Positions 1-9,104 of a DNA stretch of 64,000 nucleotides are shown piece after piece. Source of the stretch: Verrucomicrobiota bacterium (GTDB lineage Bacteria > Verrucomicrobiota > Verrucomicrobiia > Limisphaerales > UBA9464); NCBI GenBank assembly GCA_947471985.1, contig CANIZL010000002.1, forward strand, positions 1 through 64,000, read 5' to 3'. The position numbers were made by a program, and so were the translations under genes. The notes beneath the pieces are model-generated. The model was not told the DNA's origin, searched no databases, and saw only the letters and a program-made list of their open reading frames with translations. Numbering within the stretch: position 1 is the first letter of the stretch; the number at the start of each line of letters is the position of its first letter.

Positions 1-1
1 C

Positions 2-136
2 GAGTACCTCGCGCAGTGGAATCTGAATCCGACTCGGTACGAATGGCGGGCCGATGGAAAGACGATTCTGGAGAAGATCGCCAGAGCGCGTGAAGCTTTG
101 GCTCGGGAAATGGCTGTTAGTAATGTTACTTGTTAA
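2..136 (+). CDS. IS630-like transposase, C-terminal fragment (cut by window start)
   Basis: Only the last 44 codons and the TAA stop are inside the window. The reading frame gives EYLAQWNLNPTRYEWRADGK followed by a TILEKIARAREAL-type helix. That 'Y-W-N-NP-x-x-W-x-A-D-x-I-L-x-K-I-x-R-A-R' tail resembles the extreme C-terminus of IS630-superfamily DDE transposases. The catalytic DDE core would lie upstream, outside the window, so activity cannot be judged. The gene sits about 240 bp from a tRNA-Arg gene; I could not identify a terminal inverted repeat with confidence in the bases after the stop. It could also be a remnant. Confidence 0.62.
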   Translation, partial: EYLAQWNLNPTRYEWRADGKTILEKIARAREALAREMAVSNVTC

Positions 137-379
137 ACAGTACACTAGGCTGGGCGGATAGGGAGGTGGGCACGATAGAGCGGAAATGGCGAACTTGGCC
201 CGATAGGGGAATTACCGCCATTGAACAGCACGGGGTCCGCAGGAAAGATGTTGGTGCTCTTCAAGGCTTAATGTGCTGAGGAATTCAGTCGGTGCACAAA
301 GCCCACCCGGGCGAATATCCTGATCGAGGATAATAGCGATCAGAGGTCGGGGGCGGCTGGAAGGATTGGATGCATGAAG

Positions 380-456
380 TGGTGCGCGAGGCGGGAATTG
401 AACCCACAACCTTCGGCTTCGGAGACCGACGCTCTATCCAATTGAGCTACCCGCGC
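380..456 (-). tRNA. tRNA-Arg, anticodon CCG
   Basis: The reverse strand folds into a complete cloverleaf. The acceptor stem is GCGCGGG with CTCGCGC, the D arm is GCTC/GAGC, the anticodon stem is TCGGT/GCCGA with loop CTCCGAA, and the T arm is GTGGG-TTCAATT-CCCGC. The anticodon CCG reads the arginine codon CGG. The 3' CCA is encoded. It is a stand-alone gene between the transposase fragment and the RNA methyltransferase, and tRNA ends are common integration points, which may explain the mobile element next door. Confidence 0.95.
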
Positions 457-642
457 ACACCATCCGAACCCCCACCGTAGGGAAACCGGCGCTCAGGGCA
501 AAAGGAAATGGAGCCGGCCCGCATCGCGACAGCGCCCATCGTGGCATGGCTAAATCATCCAGTTGGCGACCCTCCGCCCCTCTGACGTGAGCGGTCCCAT
601 TAGATCCTCCCCGAGGACCCGTTGCCACAGCGGCGCACCGCC

Positions 643-1824
643 TCAAACCAGTCGCAGATCCGCGATACACTCCACATGCTGCGTCTGCGGAAACATGTCC
701 AGCGGCTGCACTTGTTCGAGCCGGTACCGCCCGTCCGCACACAAGGCCTTGAGATCGCGCGCCAGCGTTGCCGGATGACAGCTCACATACAGAATCTGCG
801 CCGGTCCAGTCTGCCGCAAAACCTCCAGACTGGGCGGCCGACAACCCACCCGCGGTGGATCCAACAACACCGTTGTCCGCAGCGGATCGAGCTTGGCTAG
901 CAAGGAGGGCAGCAAGGCATCGGCGTCGCCCGCCACGTAGCTACCGTTGGCCGCCCCGCGTTTCACTTGGTTCACCCGCGCCGCCCGGATCGCCGGAGCA
1001 TCCAACTCCACCCCAATGAAGGAGTCGACGGCGTCCGCCAGCTCGATACTGAAGAATCCCACCCCGCAGTAGGCATCCAGCAGGTGCCGCGTCCCCGCCG
1101 ATCGGAGGCGCTCCCGCACCGCGCCCACCAAGGCGGGCAGGACAAAGAAATTGTTCTGAAAGAAGGAATGTTCCGGCACTTCCCAACCCTCCGGCGGGAT
1201 CCGGAGCAGCGTCTTGATACCACCCTTGGGAGGGGGATTCTGCCGCCACTGGGTCAGAGCGGCATTCAGCCCGGGCTCAGCAATCGCACAGGATTCCAAA
1301 TCGCACACGTAACCGCAATCCGCCCGGACAAAGCCCAGATCCAATTTCTGAGCCGGTTTGTTCCATTGGCTGCGCACCAAAATCCGATTGCGGTACCCAT
1401 AGGGCTGCGGACACGGAATCACCGGCTGCACCAAGGCCGCAGAAAATCCGCCCACGCGCTGGAACAAGTCCGCCACCTGCTTCTGTTTCCAACGCAGTTG
1501 GGCGGAGTACTCCAAGTGCTGGTATTGGCAGCCCCCACATTCACCGAAGTAACGGCAGAGCGGCTCCACCCGTTCGGGCGACGGAGTCACCAAGTGCGCC
1601 AAAACGCCACGGGCGAAGCTCTTCTTCACCTCCGTGAGCTTCACCTCGACCACTTCACCCGGCAGCGTGTAGGGAACAAAAACCACCAACTCATCCACGC
1701 GCCCCACCCCCTCGCCCCCAAAGGCAAGATCGTGGATCGTCAGAGACAGGCGGTCGCCCACCTGCACCGCCGTCGTTCGTTTCGCATCGGAAACTGCCGG
1801 AACCGCATCGCTGGCCAAGGTCAT
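643..1824 (-). CDS. class I SAM-dependent RNA (uracil-5-)-methyltransferase, RlmD/TrmA family
   Basis: Predicted to form 5-methyluridine in rRNA or tRNA using S-adenosylmethionine. An N-terminal TRAM-like beta barrel (about residues 20-75) is followed by an iron-sulfur motif with Cys at CRYFGECGGCQYQHL and a fourth Cys in DLESCAIAEP. The Rossmann methyltransferase fold has the motif LLDAYCGVGFFSIELA, the LLDPPRVGC motif IV, the catalytic cysteine in YVSCHPATLARDL and the general-base Glu in the C-terminal HVECIADLRLV. The presence of all four cluster cysteines favours an RlmD-like rather than TrmA-like enzyme, but the exact target uridine is uncertain. The frame is open upstream to 1872; I prefer the internal ATG at 1824 because it directly precedes the TRAM region. 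It is monocistronic. Confidence 0.9.
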   Translation of the reverse strand: MTLASDAVPAVSDAKRTTAVQVGDRLSLTIHDLAFGGEGVGRVDELVVFVPYTLPGEVVEVKLTEVKKSFARGVLAHLVTPSPERVEPLCRYFGECGGCQYQHLEYSAQLRWKQKQVADLFQRVGGFSAALVQPVIPCPQPYGYRNRILVRSQWNKPAQKLDLGFVRADCGYVCDLESCAIAEPGLNAALTQWRQNPPPKGGIKTLLRIPPEGWEVPEHSFFQNNFFVLPALVGAVRERLRSAGTRHLLDAYCGVGFFSIELADAVDSFIGVELDAPAIRAARVNQVKRGAANGSYVAGDADALLPSLLAKLDPLRTTVLLDPPRVGCRPPSLEVLRQTGPAQILYVSCHPATLARDLKALCADGRYRLEQVQPLDMFPQTQHVECIADLRLV

Positions 1825-1906
1825 GAAAAATGTCGGGAAAGCCGCCCCGCCGGTACCAACCGGCCGGTTCACGCTTCAATCGACCCCCGGACCGTAGCGG
1901 ATCCGC

Positions 1907-2719
1907 CTACTGGTTCACCCCGGAGATGGGGATTTTGAAAAAGCACTGCCAATCGCCAATGGTCCCACCACCGCCACCGAGGGAAACCCGTTGTCCCTTG
2001 TACCACTCGGCATGCCCGTCCTCGAAGGCGAAATTGCCCCCTTCCGGCGCCCCGTTGCCGCCTCGGTGGGTGGCTGTCTGGACCGATTTCCCTTCGTAGT
2101 CGGTTACCCATTTCAGTCGGGAATCATACATGTTGGTGGTGCTCGGCCCGATGCCCTGCATCCGGTCCACCAATACCGGGGCCCCGGAAAACTCGCCTCC
2201 CAGCTTCTTGCGGAAAAACCAGTCGGCCGTGCCCTTGGCGAAGGAGGTGATATCCGAATCCTTGTCGGCCCGGCCGGAAATGTAAAAATACCCCATCAAC
2301 TGCGCGGTATTGTCGGTGGAGATCATACCGGCTTCCGCCGTACGGTGCCACTTGTCAGTGGGGCAGAACAGCACGTCATTCAAGGCCCGCTGCGACGTTT
2401 TGGTCGTCCGCTTGTTCTTGAGCAGGTAATTGTTCCAAAAATTGCTCATCTTCGGCGAAAGCCAGCTCAAACCAACCCCCTCGGCATTGTCGGGAAACAT
2501 GTTATTGGAATCCCCCGAGTACATGTTGATGGCCAGCGTCCATTGCTTGCAGTTACCGACGCACAGCGCCTTGTGGGCATTGGCCTTCGCCTTCGCCAGT
2601 GCGGGCAGCAGCATGCCGGCAAGAATGGCAATAATGGCGATCACCACGAGGAGTTCAATCAGCGTGAAGGCGAACAAACTCGGGGAGCCGAAGCGTCGAG
2701 CGGATTTGGCGTGATTCAT
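1907..2719 (-). CDS. exported pseudopilin-like protein (prepilin-type N-terminal methylation motif, H-X9-DG C-terminus)
   Basis: A short basic leader is followed by [19 protein letters not shown], the classic class-III prepilin cleavage/methylation site with Glu at +5 and a hydrophobic helix. The middle contains type II secretion pseudopilin-like sequence with conserved Cys, and the C-terminus has [16 protein letters not shown], the 'F-x-DGH-x-x-W' signature that verrucomicrobial and planctomycete pseudopilins carry. Such proteins are very numerous in these phyla and probably sit at the envelope; the specific role is unknown. The chosen ATG at 2719 gives a 16-residue leader; an upstream ATG at 2749 is also in frame. 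A sister gene lies at 42901-43671. Confidence 0.85.
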   Translation of the reverse strand: MNHAKSARRFGSPSLFAFTLIELLVVIAIIAILAGMLLPALAKAKANAHKALCVGNCKQWTLAINMYSGDSNNMFPDNAEGVGLSWLSPKMSNFWNNYLLKNKRTTKTSQRALNDVLFCPTDKWHRTAEAGMISTDNTAQLMGYFYISGRADKDSDITSFAKGTADWFFRKKLGGEFSGAPVLVDRMQGIGPSTTNMYDSRLKWVTDYEGKSVQTATHRGGNGAPEGGNFAFEDGHAEWYKGQRVSLGGGGGTIGDWQCFFKIPISGVNQ

Positions 2720-2928
2720 GGCAATGGATACGGGAGATTCCGATGGCACTTTAGCGATATCCGACGGTGGACGACGGGCAGGCTACGTCCGGGATGACCC
2801 GGGTCAACCCGCCAGTGGCTTCATTTTGCCGCCCAGATGACACCAAAAGGGTATCAGCGCCGCTCCGTTTCACCCCTCGCAGCACTCGCAATCCTTGCTG
2901 CGACTCCGTTGGGAGCGGCACGATCGGC

Positions 2929-3693
2929 CTAATCCGTCTTACGAAACACCAGCACATGCTGCCGCGGCAGCTCGGTGCGGTTGGTCACAAACATCAGCGG
3001 ATGGAGGGCCGATTCCGCCAACTCTTTCCGCACCTGCAATTCCGTGAGCTTGTGCAGGGGCTTGATCGGAATCCACCGCTCCTCACCCCGATACTCCACC
3101 AGCACCAACCGCCCCCCCGGCTTCAACGCCCGCACCAAACCGGCCGTCATTTCGTACGGGTGATCGAACTCATGATACACATCGACCATCAGGATCAGAT
3201 CGATGGCATTGGTGGGCAGATGCGGATCGTGGGTGTCCCCCAGGACGGGAACGACGTTCGTCAGGCCGCGCTGGGTCATGTTGGTGCGCAGCAGGGAAAG
3301 CATCTCGGGCTGAATATCGGTCGCATAGACCCGGCCCCGCGGTCCCACAGCCTGGGCCAGGCGCCAAGTGAAGTAGCCCGAACCCGCCCCAACATCCGCC
3401 ACTGTCTGGCCCGGCTGAATCTCCAGTGCCGCCATCAATCGGCTGGGCCGCTCCTCCTCTTCGCGCTCGGGCCGCTCGAGCCAGGGCGCCCCCTGGTGGG
3501 TCATGTAGTGGGCAATTTCCCGCCCCAGATACCATTTGCCGAGACCATCCGGTGAACCCGGATGAAACTCGTAGGCCGGCGGGGCATTGGTCGCCGCCCG
3601 AACACCCGTCAGCAGGACCAACGCCACCCAAAGCACCCACCTCATCGGCGCAGCGGTGGCCAGGAATCCACGCGGCATCGGGTCGGCGTTCAT
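2929..3693 (-). CDS. exported class I SAM-dependent methyltransferase
   Basis: About 254 residues. An N-terminal hydrophobic stretch (MRWVLWVALVLLTGVRAA, near residues 18-35) looks like a signal peptide. Motif I of the Rossmann methyltransferase fold is clear in VADVGAGSGYFTWRLAQAVG, followed by an acidic YATDIQPEM, DLILMVDVYHEF and a LKPGGRLVLVEYRGEE motif. Substrate unknown. An exported class I methyltransferase is odd, since SAM is cytoplasmic, but similar 'signal-peptide plus methyltransferase' genes recur in PVC bacteria. The start is set at the ATG 7 bp after the stop of the preceding amidotransferase gene; the frame stays open far upstream, but that part overlaps the neighbour. Probably co-transcribed with it. 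Confidence 0.82.
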   Translation of the reverse strand: MNADPMPRGFLATAAPMRWVLWVALVLLTGVRAATNAPPAYEFHPGSPDGLGKWYLGREIAHYMTHQGAPWLERPEREEEERPSRLMAALEIQPGQTVADVGAGSGYFTWRLAQAVGPRGRVYATDIQPEMLSLLRTNMTQRGLTNVVPVLGDTHDPHLPTNAIDLILMVDVYHEFDHPYEMTAGLVRALKPGGRLVLVEYRGEERWIPIKPLHKLTELQVRKELAESALHPLMFVTNRTELPRQHVLVFRKTD

Positions 3694-3700
3694 AAAAAAA

Positions 3701-4456
3701 TCAACGGTGGAATTCCCGGGCCGCCGCCACAAAGGCCTGGAAGAGCAGGGCGTGTTCCGGGTGTTTGTCATAGAGGCGCTCCGGATGGAATTGCACGCTG
3801 CGGAACCAGGGAAGCAGCGGCGTGGTATCGACCCGAAATTCCGTTCCCTCAATGACCCCGTCCGGCGCAAGCAGGGTCGCGGCCAGCGGAGACGCCAATC
3901 GGTGGATCGCCTGATGATGGGTGGTGTTCACTCCCAAGGACGCCCGCTGATAGATCGCTTGCATCGCGGATCCGGGAACCACCTCCACCGAATGAACCGT
4001 CTCGTACTTCCGGGGGATCTGGGAATGATTGACGTGTCCGGGGCGTTCCGTGGGTAGATCCACGTACAAGGTACCCCCCAACGCGACATTCACGACCTGA
4101 TGCCCCCGACAAATCGCCAGCAAGGGCTTCGGCGCCTTGAAGAGTTCGTCGAGCAGGGAGAGCTCCATCAAATCCCGGGCCGGCTCGGCACATTCGCACT
4201 TGGCCAGCAATTCCGACGAAACGCTGGGACGATGAATGGCCGGCGCCAGGTCGTCGCCCCCGGTCAGTACCACGCCATCGGCTCGCTCCAAATAGGCCCG
4301 GAGTTCCGCGCGATCGGTGACCAGCGGCAGGGCAACCGGCAAGCCCCCCGCGGCGAGGACTGCCTGCAGATACCGGCTGCCAACGCTGATGGAATGATCC
4401 AGCAACTCCGCCCCGGTAACCTGCGTGCTGGGCGTGACAAGAATCAGCGGACGCAT
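3701..4456 (-). CDS. class I glutamine amidotransferase, gamma-glutamyl-GABA hydrolase (peptidase C26/PuuD) family
   Basis: Predicted to hydrolyse gamma-glutamyl amide bonds. The nucleophile elbow is LLAICRGHQVVNVALGG with the catalytic Cys, and the His-Glu pair is in VQFHPERLYD. A conserved VNTTHHQAIHRLA segment, typical of PuuD-like proteins, lies between them. About 251 residues, the normal family length. The start is put at the ATG giving MRPLILVTPSTQVTG, which begins the first beta strand; an upstream ATG at 4489 adds 11 residues. In enterics PuuD acts in putrescine degradation with the glutamine-synthetase-like PuuA. A GlnA-like gene exists at 36758 but is far away, so the pathway is inferred only. 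Confidence 0.85.
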   Translation of the reverse strand: MRPLILVTPSTQVTGAELLDHSISVGSRYLQAVLAAGGLPVALPLVTDRAELRAYLERADGVVLTGGDDLAPAIHRPSVSSELLAKCECAEPARDLMELSLLDELFKAPKPLLAICRGHQVVNVALGGTLYVDLPTERPGHVNHSQIPRKYETVHSVEVVPGSAMQAIYQRASLGVNTTHHQAIHRLASPLAATLLAPDGVIEGTEFRVDTTPLLPWFRSVQFHPERLYDKHPEHALLFQAFVAAAREFHR

Positions 4457-4540
4457 GGCTTCAACGAAGAGGGCAATCGCCCCGGACACAACTAACCGCG
4501 GCAGGAATTCCTCCGACCTCGGCGATCCACCCCGGTGATT

Positions 4541-4828
4541 TCAGGTCTCGAAGACGTGTTCCGGGAATGTCTCCCGGATGATCTTCTTCACCGCGAGGAT
4601 ATCCTCCATCTGGTAGCGGCGCCGCACGTAGCCGCGCTCCAGCGCGTCCATCAGCTCCAGCCAATCGACGAGCGGCACCTCCACCACGGCCTCCCAGGCG
4701 ATGTCCCGGCCACGGCGTTTGGTGCGGTGAAAGAACCGCCACTTGCCCCCGTGCCGCTCCACATAGACGTGACGCTTCCCGCCATCCTCGTCCGGACGCA
4801 CCCAACCAATATCGGCTTTGACTCCCAT
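4541..4828 (-). CDS. small conserved-looking protein of unknown function
   Basis: Ninety-five residues starting MGVKADIGWVRPDEDGGKR, rich in charged and aromatic residues, with the run KWRFFHRTKRRGRD and a C-terminal helical part (WLELMDALERGYVRRRYQ). I recognise no named domain. The basic, beta-then-helix look could suit a nucleic-acid or protein contact role, but that is a guess. It lies 84 bp upstream of the amidotransferase on the same strand and may lead that operon. The frame is open further upstream to 5068, but that part overlaps the divergently oriented hydrolase gene and is not supported. Confidence 0.65.
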   Translation of the reverse strand: MGVKADIGWVRPDEDGGKRHVYVERHGGKWRFFHRTKRRGRDIAWEAVVEVPLVDWLELMDALERGYVRRRYQMEDILAVKKIIRETFPEHVFET

Positions 4829-4929
4829 GCTAGAATTGGGCGCAGTGTAGCGGCCCCCGGGACCCTTGGACAGCGAAGTGGCGAAAGGATTACCGGGGAC
4901 AATCCGGGTGAATCCATCGACCTTCCGCG

Positions 4930-7806
4930 ATGTCCAAAAACGGAATTCGCATGATTCGACCCCGCTTTGCCGCGCTCTGGGCGGCCATTTTCCCGGTGCT
5001 CGCCACGCTGGCCGCCGCCGGTGCCACCCCACCCGCCACCCCGGTGGACTGGCTGCTGGATCCCGCACCCTACCAGGCCCGCGTCACGCCCCGGGCCGAC
5101 GGGCGGGAATTGGAGCTGAATAACGGCCTGCTCCGCCGCATCTTCCGCCTCCAGCCCAACGCCGCCACCGTCGCGTTGGACAATCTGGTGACGGGGGAAT
5201 CGATCCTTCGCGGCGTGAAGCCCGAGGCCATCGTGGAACTCGACGGTCGACGCTTCGAAATCGGCGGCCTGAAGGGACAGCCGAACTATGCCTTTCTGCG
5301 CCCGGAATGGATTGATCAATTGCAGGCGGATCCCGCCGCCTTCCGCTTCGTCGGCTACGAAATCGGCACACCGGCGGAACGTCTGACCTGGAAACAGGTG
5401 CGCCACCACGCGCCCGGGGTTCAATGGCCCCCGAAGGGCGCCGCCCTGCGGTTGGACTTCGACTGGCCCGCGGGTGATCGCCTGCAGGAACTCCCCTCCG
5501 AGGCGGGTCGATCGTTGACGTGGGACGATCGCTTCTCCCGCCTGGACTCCGCCTGGAAGCTCAGCACTTCTTCCCGCGACGCCCGAAGCAGTTTCCAAAA
5601 CGAAGGCAAGGCCGGCGAGATCTACTCTCCGAGCGGTACGTTTTGCTATGCCGAACGCGCCCTGTCCGGCCCCGTCACGCTGGTCGAAGCAGTCCTGAAT
5701 CCCGGCACGGATCGCGACACCAGCTGGGGCCCCGGTCTGGCCCTGGTTTTCCCCGGCCGCGTCATCAAGGTAAATCTCCGACCCGGCGACCGCGGCGTCC
5801 ACGGGCAATTCGAACTGCGGGACAACGGCGGCGAACGACTCGCCACGGTACCGGATTTCACCGCGGCCGATCGTGGACTGGATACCGCCCGTTCGTACCG
5901 GCTCCGCGTCCGCCTGGAAGCTGGCTCGTTGCACTGGGAGGTCGCCGACGGTGCCGCGGCGGCGCCGGTGTTTCATCGTCTCTTCGAGGCCCCGTACGAC
6001 GGCGCCCACCCGACCGCTCTCCGAATCGGCAAAATGGATCGGCAGGGCCAGGGCCGGGACGGTGAAGCCAACGGACCGGAATGGGCCCGCTCCCGGGTGG
6101 AACAGGTCCGCGTGTTTGGCGCCTTCGATCCCGTCAAAGCCCGCACGGAATTGGGGGTGAAACCGCGCAATATCCGCGTATCGGTCCACTACGAGCTCTA
6201 CGACGGCCTGCCGTGCTACAGCAAATGGCTGACGATCTCCAACGCCACGGATCGCGTCGTCCGCGTGGATCGCTTCACCAGCGATCTGCTCGCCGCGGTG
6301 GAGCGGACCTCCGAAGTGGATGAACTCAGCGAAGGGCGCACTCCGCCGAATCTGCACATCGAAACCGACATGGCGTTTGGCGGCATGATGGCCGCCGGGG
6401 CCAACCGTCGGGTCTACCGATGGCTCCCGGATCCGGAGTTCCATACCCAGGTGAATTACGAAAAGCGCACTCCGTGTCTGCTGGAAGTGGGACCCGATCT
6501 GGGGCCCGACCAGGACATCGCACCGGGTGGGACGTTTGAATCCTTTCACGCGTGGGTCCTGCCGCAGGACAGCACCGACCGGGAACGCTGCGGTCTCGCC
6601 GTGCGGCGACTCTATCGGACGGTCGCTCCGTGGACGACCGAGAACCCCTTGATGATGCACTTGGTGGCGTCGGATGGCAGTCGGGTGACCAACGCGATCA
6701 ATCAGTGCGCTGCGGTGGGATTTGAAATGCTCATCCTCAGCTTTGGCAGCGGCTTCGACATGGAGAATGAAAAGCCCGCCACGCTGGAGCGGGCGAAGAC
6801 CTATGCCGCCTACGCCCACAGCCGCGGTATCGAGATCGGTAGTTATTCCCTGCTCGCCTCCCGCTCGATCAGTCCGAAGGACGATGTGGTGATGCCTCCC
6901 GGCACCCAACCGATCTTCGGCGCCTCACCCTGTCTGGAGAGCACCTGGGGTACGAATTATTTTCGTCGGCTCTATCAATTTCATCGCGACAGTGGATTCA
7001 CGCTGCTGGAACACGACGGCTCTTATCCCGGCGACGCCTGTGCCAGCACCAATCATCCCGGCCATCGTGGCCTGGCGGACTCGCGCTGGAATCAATGGCG
7101 CGAGATCTCGGACTTCTACAAGTGGTGCCGGGCTCAGGGTTATTACCTCAATGTGCCGGATCACTATTTCATGGCCGGTTCCACCAAGAGCGGGATGGGC
7201 TACCGCGAGGTGAACTGGTCGCTACCCCGCGCCCAGCAGGTGATCCACACGCGGCAGAATATCTACGACGGCACGTGGCAGAAGCTGCCGAGCATGGGCT
7301 GGATGTTCGTGCCCCTCACGGAATACCAAGGGGGCGGGGCCGCCGCCACCATCGAGCCGCTCGACCAACATCTGGATCACTATGAGCGGATGCTGGTCAG
7401 CAATCTCGCGCTCGGAGTACAGGCCTGCTATCGCGGGCCGCGGCTCTATGACACCGACCGCACCCAGGCGATGGTCAAAGGCTGGGTGGAATGGTTCAAA
7501 GCCCATCGGGACATCCTCGAAAGTGATCTCATCCACGGGCGCCGCGCTGATGCCCGGGAACCGGACTGGATGCTGCATGTGAATCCCCAACTGCGGGAGA
7601 AGGGTCTGCTGGTGGTCTTCAATCCACTGGATGAACCCGTCACCCGGGAATTGCGCGTCAACGCGTACTACACGGGCCTGACCGAAACCGCCCGCGTCAG
7701 CGAACGTGGTGGGCCGGCCATCCCGGTCACCCTCGGCCGCGACTACACACTCCCCCTCACTGTGAAACTGCCCCCGCAGGGCATGAACTGGTTTGTCCTG
7801 GAGTAG
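4930..7806 (+). CDS. large exported glycoside hydrolase, alpha-galactosidase-like (GH-D clan type architecture)
   Basis: 958 residues with a signal peptide (ALWAAIFPVLATLAAAGA; ATGs at 4930 and 4951 both possible). The N-terminal beta-sandwich (about 40-190 and 405-520) flanks an inserted concanavalin/LamG-like module (about 195-400, FSRLDSAWKLSTSSRD to VEQVRVFGAFDP). A TIM-barrel-like domain follows, with FTLLEHDGSYPGDACAS and YYLNVPDHYFMAGS as candidate active-site strands, and then a beta domain ending PPQGMNWFVLE. The domain order resembles GH36/GH27-type alpha-galactosidases, but I cannot see the canonical KWDMNR and CSGGGGRFD motifs, so the linkage specificity is uncertain and it may belong to an unclassified neighbouring family. 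Probably periplasmic polysaccharide breakdown. Confidence 0.6.
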   Translation: MSKNGIRMIRPRFAALWAAIFPVLATLAAAGATPPATPVDWLLDPAPYQARVTPRADGRELELNNGLLRRIFRLQPNAATVALDNLVTGESILRGVKPEAIVELDGRRFEIGGLKGQPNYAFLRPEWIDQLQADPAAFRFVGYEIGTPAERLTWKQVRHHAPGVQWPPKGAALRLDFDWPAGDRLQELPSEAGRSLTWDDRFSRLDSAWKLSTSSRDARSSFQNEGKAGEIYSPSGTFCYAERALSGPVTLVEAVLNPGTDRDTSWGPGLALVFPGRVIKVNLRPGDRGVHGQFELRDNGGERLATVPDFTAADRGLDTARSYRLRVRLEAGSLHWEVADGAAAAPVFHRLFEAPYDGAHPTALRIGKMDRQGQGRDGEANGPEWARSRVEQVRVFGAFDPVKARTELGVKPRNIRVSVHYELYDGLPCYSKWLTISNATDRVVRVDRFTSDLLAAVERTSEVDELSEGRTPPNLHIETDMAFGGMMAAGANRRVYRWLPDPEFHTQVNYEKRTPCLLEVGPDLGPDQDIAPGGTFESFHAWVLPQDSTDRERCGLAVRRLYRTVAPWTTENPLMMHLVASDGSRVTNAINQCAAVGFEMLILSFGSGFDMENEKPATLERAKTYAAYAHSRGIEIGSYSLLASRSISPKDDVVMPPGTQPIFGASPCLESTWGTNYFRRLYQFHRDSGFTLLEHDGSYPGDACASTNHPGHRGLADSRWNQWREISDFYKWCRAQGYYLNVPDHYFMAGSTKSGMGYREVNWSLPRAQQVIHTRQNIYDGTWQKLPSMGWMFVPLTEYQGGGAAATIEPLDQHLDHYERMLVSNLALGVQACYRGPRLYDTDRTQAMVKGWVEWFKAHRDILESDLIHGRRADAREPDWMLHVNPQLREKGLLVVFNPLDEPVTRELRVNAYYTGLTETARVSERGGPAIPVTLGRDYTLPLTVKLPPQGMNWFVLE

Positions 7807-7856
7807 ACCGGTGGCCGGGGCGCGAGCCGCGCGGTGAAGGAACTCCGCCGGTCCGC

Positions 7857-9104
7857 CTACTTCAATGCTTTGGGCCGCGCGGCCGCCTCGAGCAACACCG
7901 GCGGTCGATCCAACAGCGGGAACCAGAGTTTGAACGTCGTACCCTGACCGATCCGGCTCTCGATTTCGATCCGCCCGCCGTGTTCCTGGATGATCCGCTG
8001 CACGATCATCAACCCGAGGCCGGTGCCCTTCTGCTTGGTGGTGAAGAACGGCTCAAAAATCCGGTTCAATTGATCCGGAGGTATCCCGCACCCGGTATCC
8101 ATCACGGAAAGCCACACTGCGTCCGGCGTGGCGCCGGAGGCCAGCGTCAGGGTGCCGCCGGCGGACATCGCGTGCAGCGCATTTTTGATCAGGTTGACCA
8201 ACACCTGCTGGATCTGGGCGGGATCGTGCCGGACCTCCGGCAGCCGCGCGGCGAGCTGTTCCCGAACGTCCACGCGCCGGTTCTCCAATTCCGGCCGCAA
8301 CAGTTTCAACGTGGCCTCCACCGCTCCGTGCAGAGACACCTGCTGGAACCGGGGTGGCGTCGGGCGCATGGCCTGGAGAAATTCCGTGATGATGTAATCC
8401 AGCCGAACGATTTCGCCGCGGGCTACCCCGAGATACTGCTCCATCCGCGCCACCCGCGTGTCCCGCTCCTGGTCATCTCCCGGGGCCCGCAGCCGGCGCA
8501 CTTCCCGCTCCAACAACTGCAGATGGATGTGCAACGCGTTGAGGGGATTCCCCAATTCATGGGCGACACTGGCCGCCAGGAGCGTCAAGGCGTGCACCTT
8601 CTCGGACTCGATGGCTTCGCTGGTCTGCTTCCGCGCCTCGGTGGCGTCATGCAGGATCAACGCCAAGCCGCTGCTCCCCATCGCTTCGCCGTCCAATGGA
8701 GCCGCAAACAAACGGACATACCGACGCCGCGGGTACCCGATCTCAAACTCATGTCGCACCGGTCCGACCCCCTGGCGGTCTCCCTGGATCAACGCATCCC
8801 AGTCCAGCTCGGGCAGGAATTTACGAATCGGCTCGCCTTCGACACCGGTGGCCGGAAAACCAATCAAGCGTGCGGCGGCCGAATTGAAATACAATATCCG
8901 CCCCGCCTCATCGACCACCACCACACCGTCCTCAATCGTATCGAACAGTGTCTCCAGGAAAGCCCGCTCGCGCGCCAGCCGCTGGACCACGGTCTGCAAG
9001 CCCTCCGCGTCCAGACGGCCAATGCGACCGAGCACCTTGTCGAGAAACGACGAGCGCACTGGCGCAGGGCGCGAAGATCCGGCAGTGCGGCGCTTCAAAG
9101 CCAT
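7857..9104 (-). CDS. soluble PAS-domain sensor histidine kinase
   Basis: 415 residues without transmembrane segments, so a cytoplasmic kinase. PAS domain at about 48-150 ([20 protein letters not shown]), dimerisation/phosphoacceptor domain with the H box [17 protein letters not shown], then the ATPase domain with N box [11 protein letters not shown]1 [14 protein letters not shown] box [16 protein letters not shown] and G2 region. The layout resembles NtrB/PAS nitrogen-type kinases. No response regulator gene is nearby, so it is an orphan. Its ATG overlaps the end of corA by 10 bp (ATGGCTTTGA-type overlap at 9095-9104), implying translational coupling and suggesting that the kinase may respond to, or be co-expressed with, magnesium transport. 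Convergent with the upstream glycosidase gene. Confidence 0.92.
   Translation of the reverse strand: MALKRRTAGSSRPAPVRSSFLDKVLGRIGRLDAEGLQTVVQRLARERAFLETLFDTIEDGVVVVDEAGRILYFNSAAARLIGFPATGVEGEPIRKFLPELDWDALIQGDRQGVGPVRHEFEIGYPRRRYVRLFAAPLDGEAMGSSGLALILHDATEARKQTSEAIESEKVHALTLLAASVAHELGNPLNALHIHLQLLEREVRRLRAPGDDQERDTRVARMEQYLGVARGEIVRLDYIITEFLQAMRPTPPRFQQVSLHGAVEATLKLLRPELENRRVDVREQLAARLPEVRHDPAQIQQVLVNLIKNALHAMSAGGTLTLASGATPDAVWLSVMDTGCGIPPDQLNRIFEPFFTTKQKGTGLGLMIVQRIIQEHGGRIEIESRIGQGTTFKLWFPLLDRPPVLLEAAARPKALK

Noticed and set aside
212..409. Small minus-strand frame next to the transposase fragment
   Set aside because: Overlaps the tRNA-Arg gene and has no recognisable sequence features.
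4651..6909. Minus-strand open frame of 752 codons
   Set aside because: Antisense to the glycosidase gene, rich in Gly/Arg/His with no motif.
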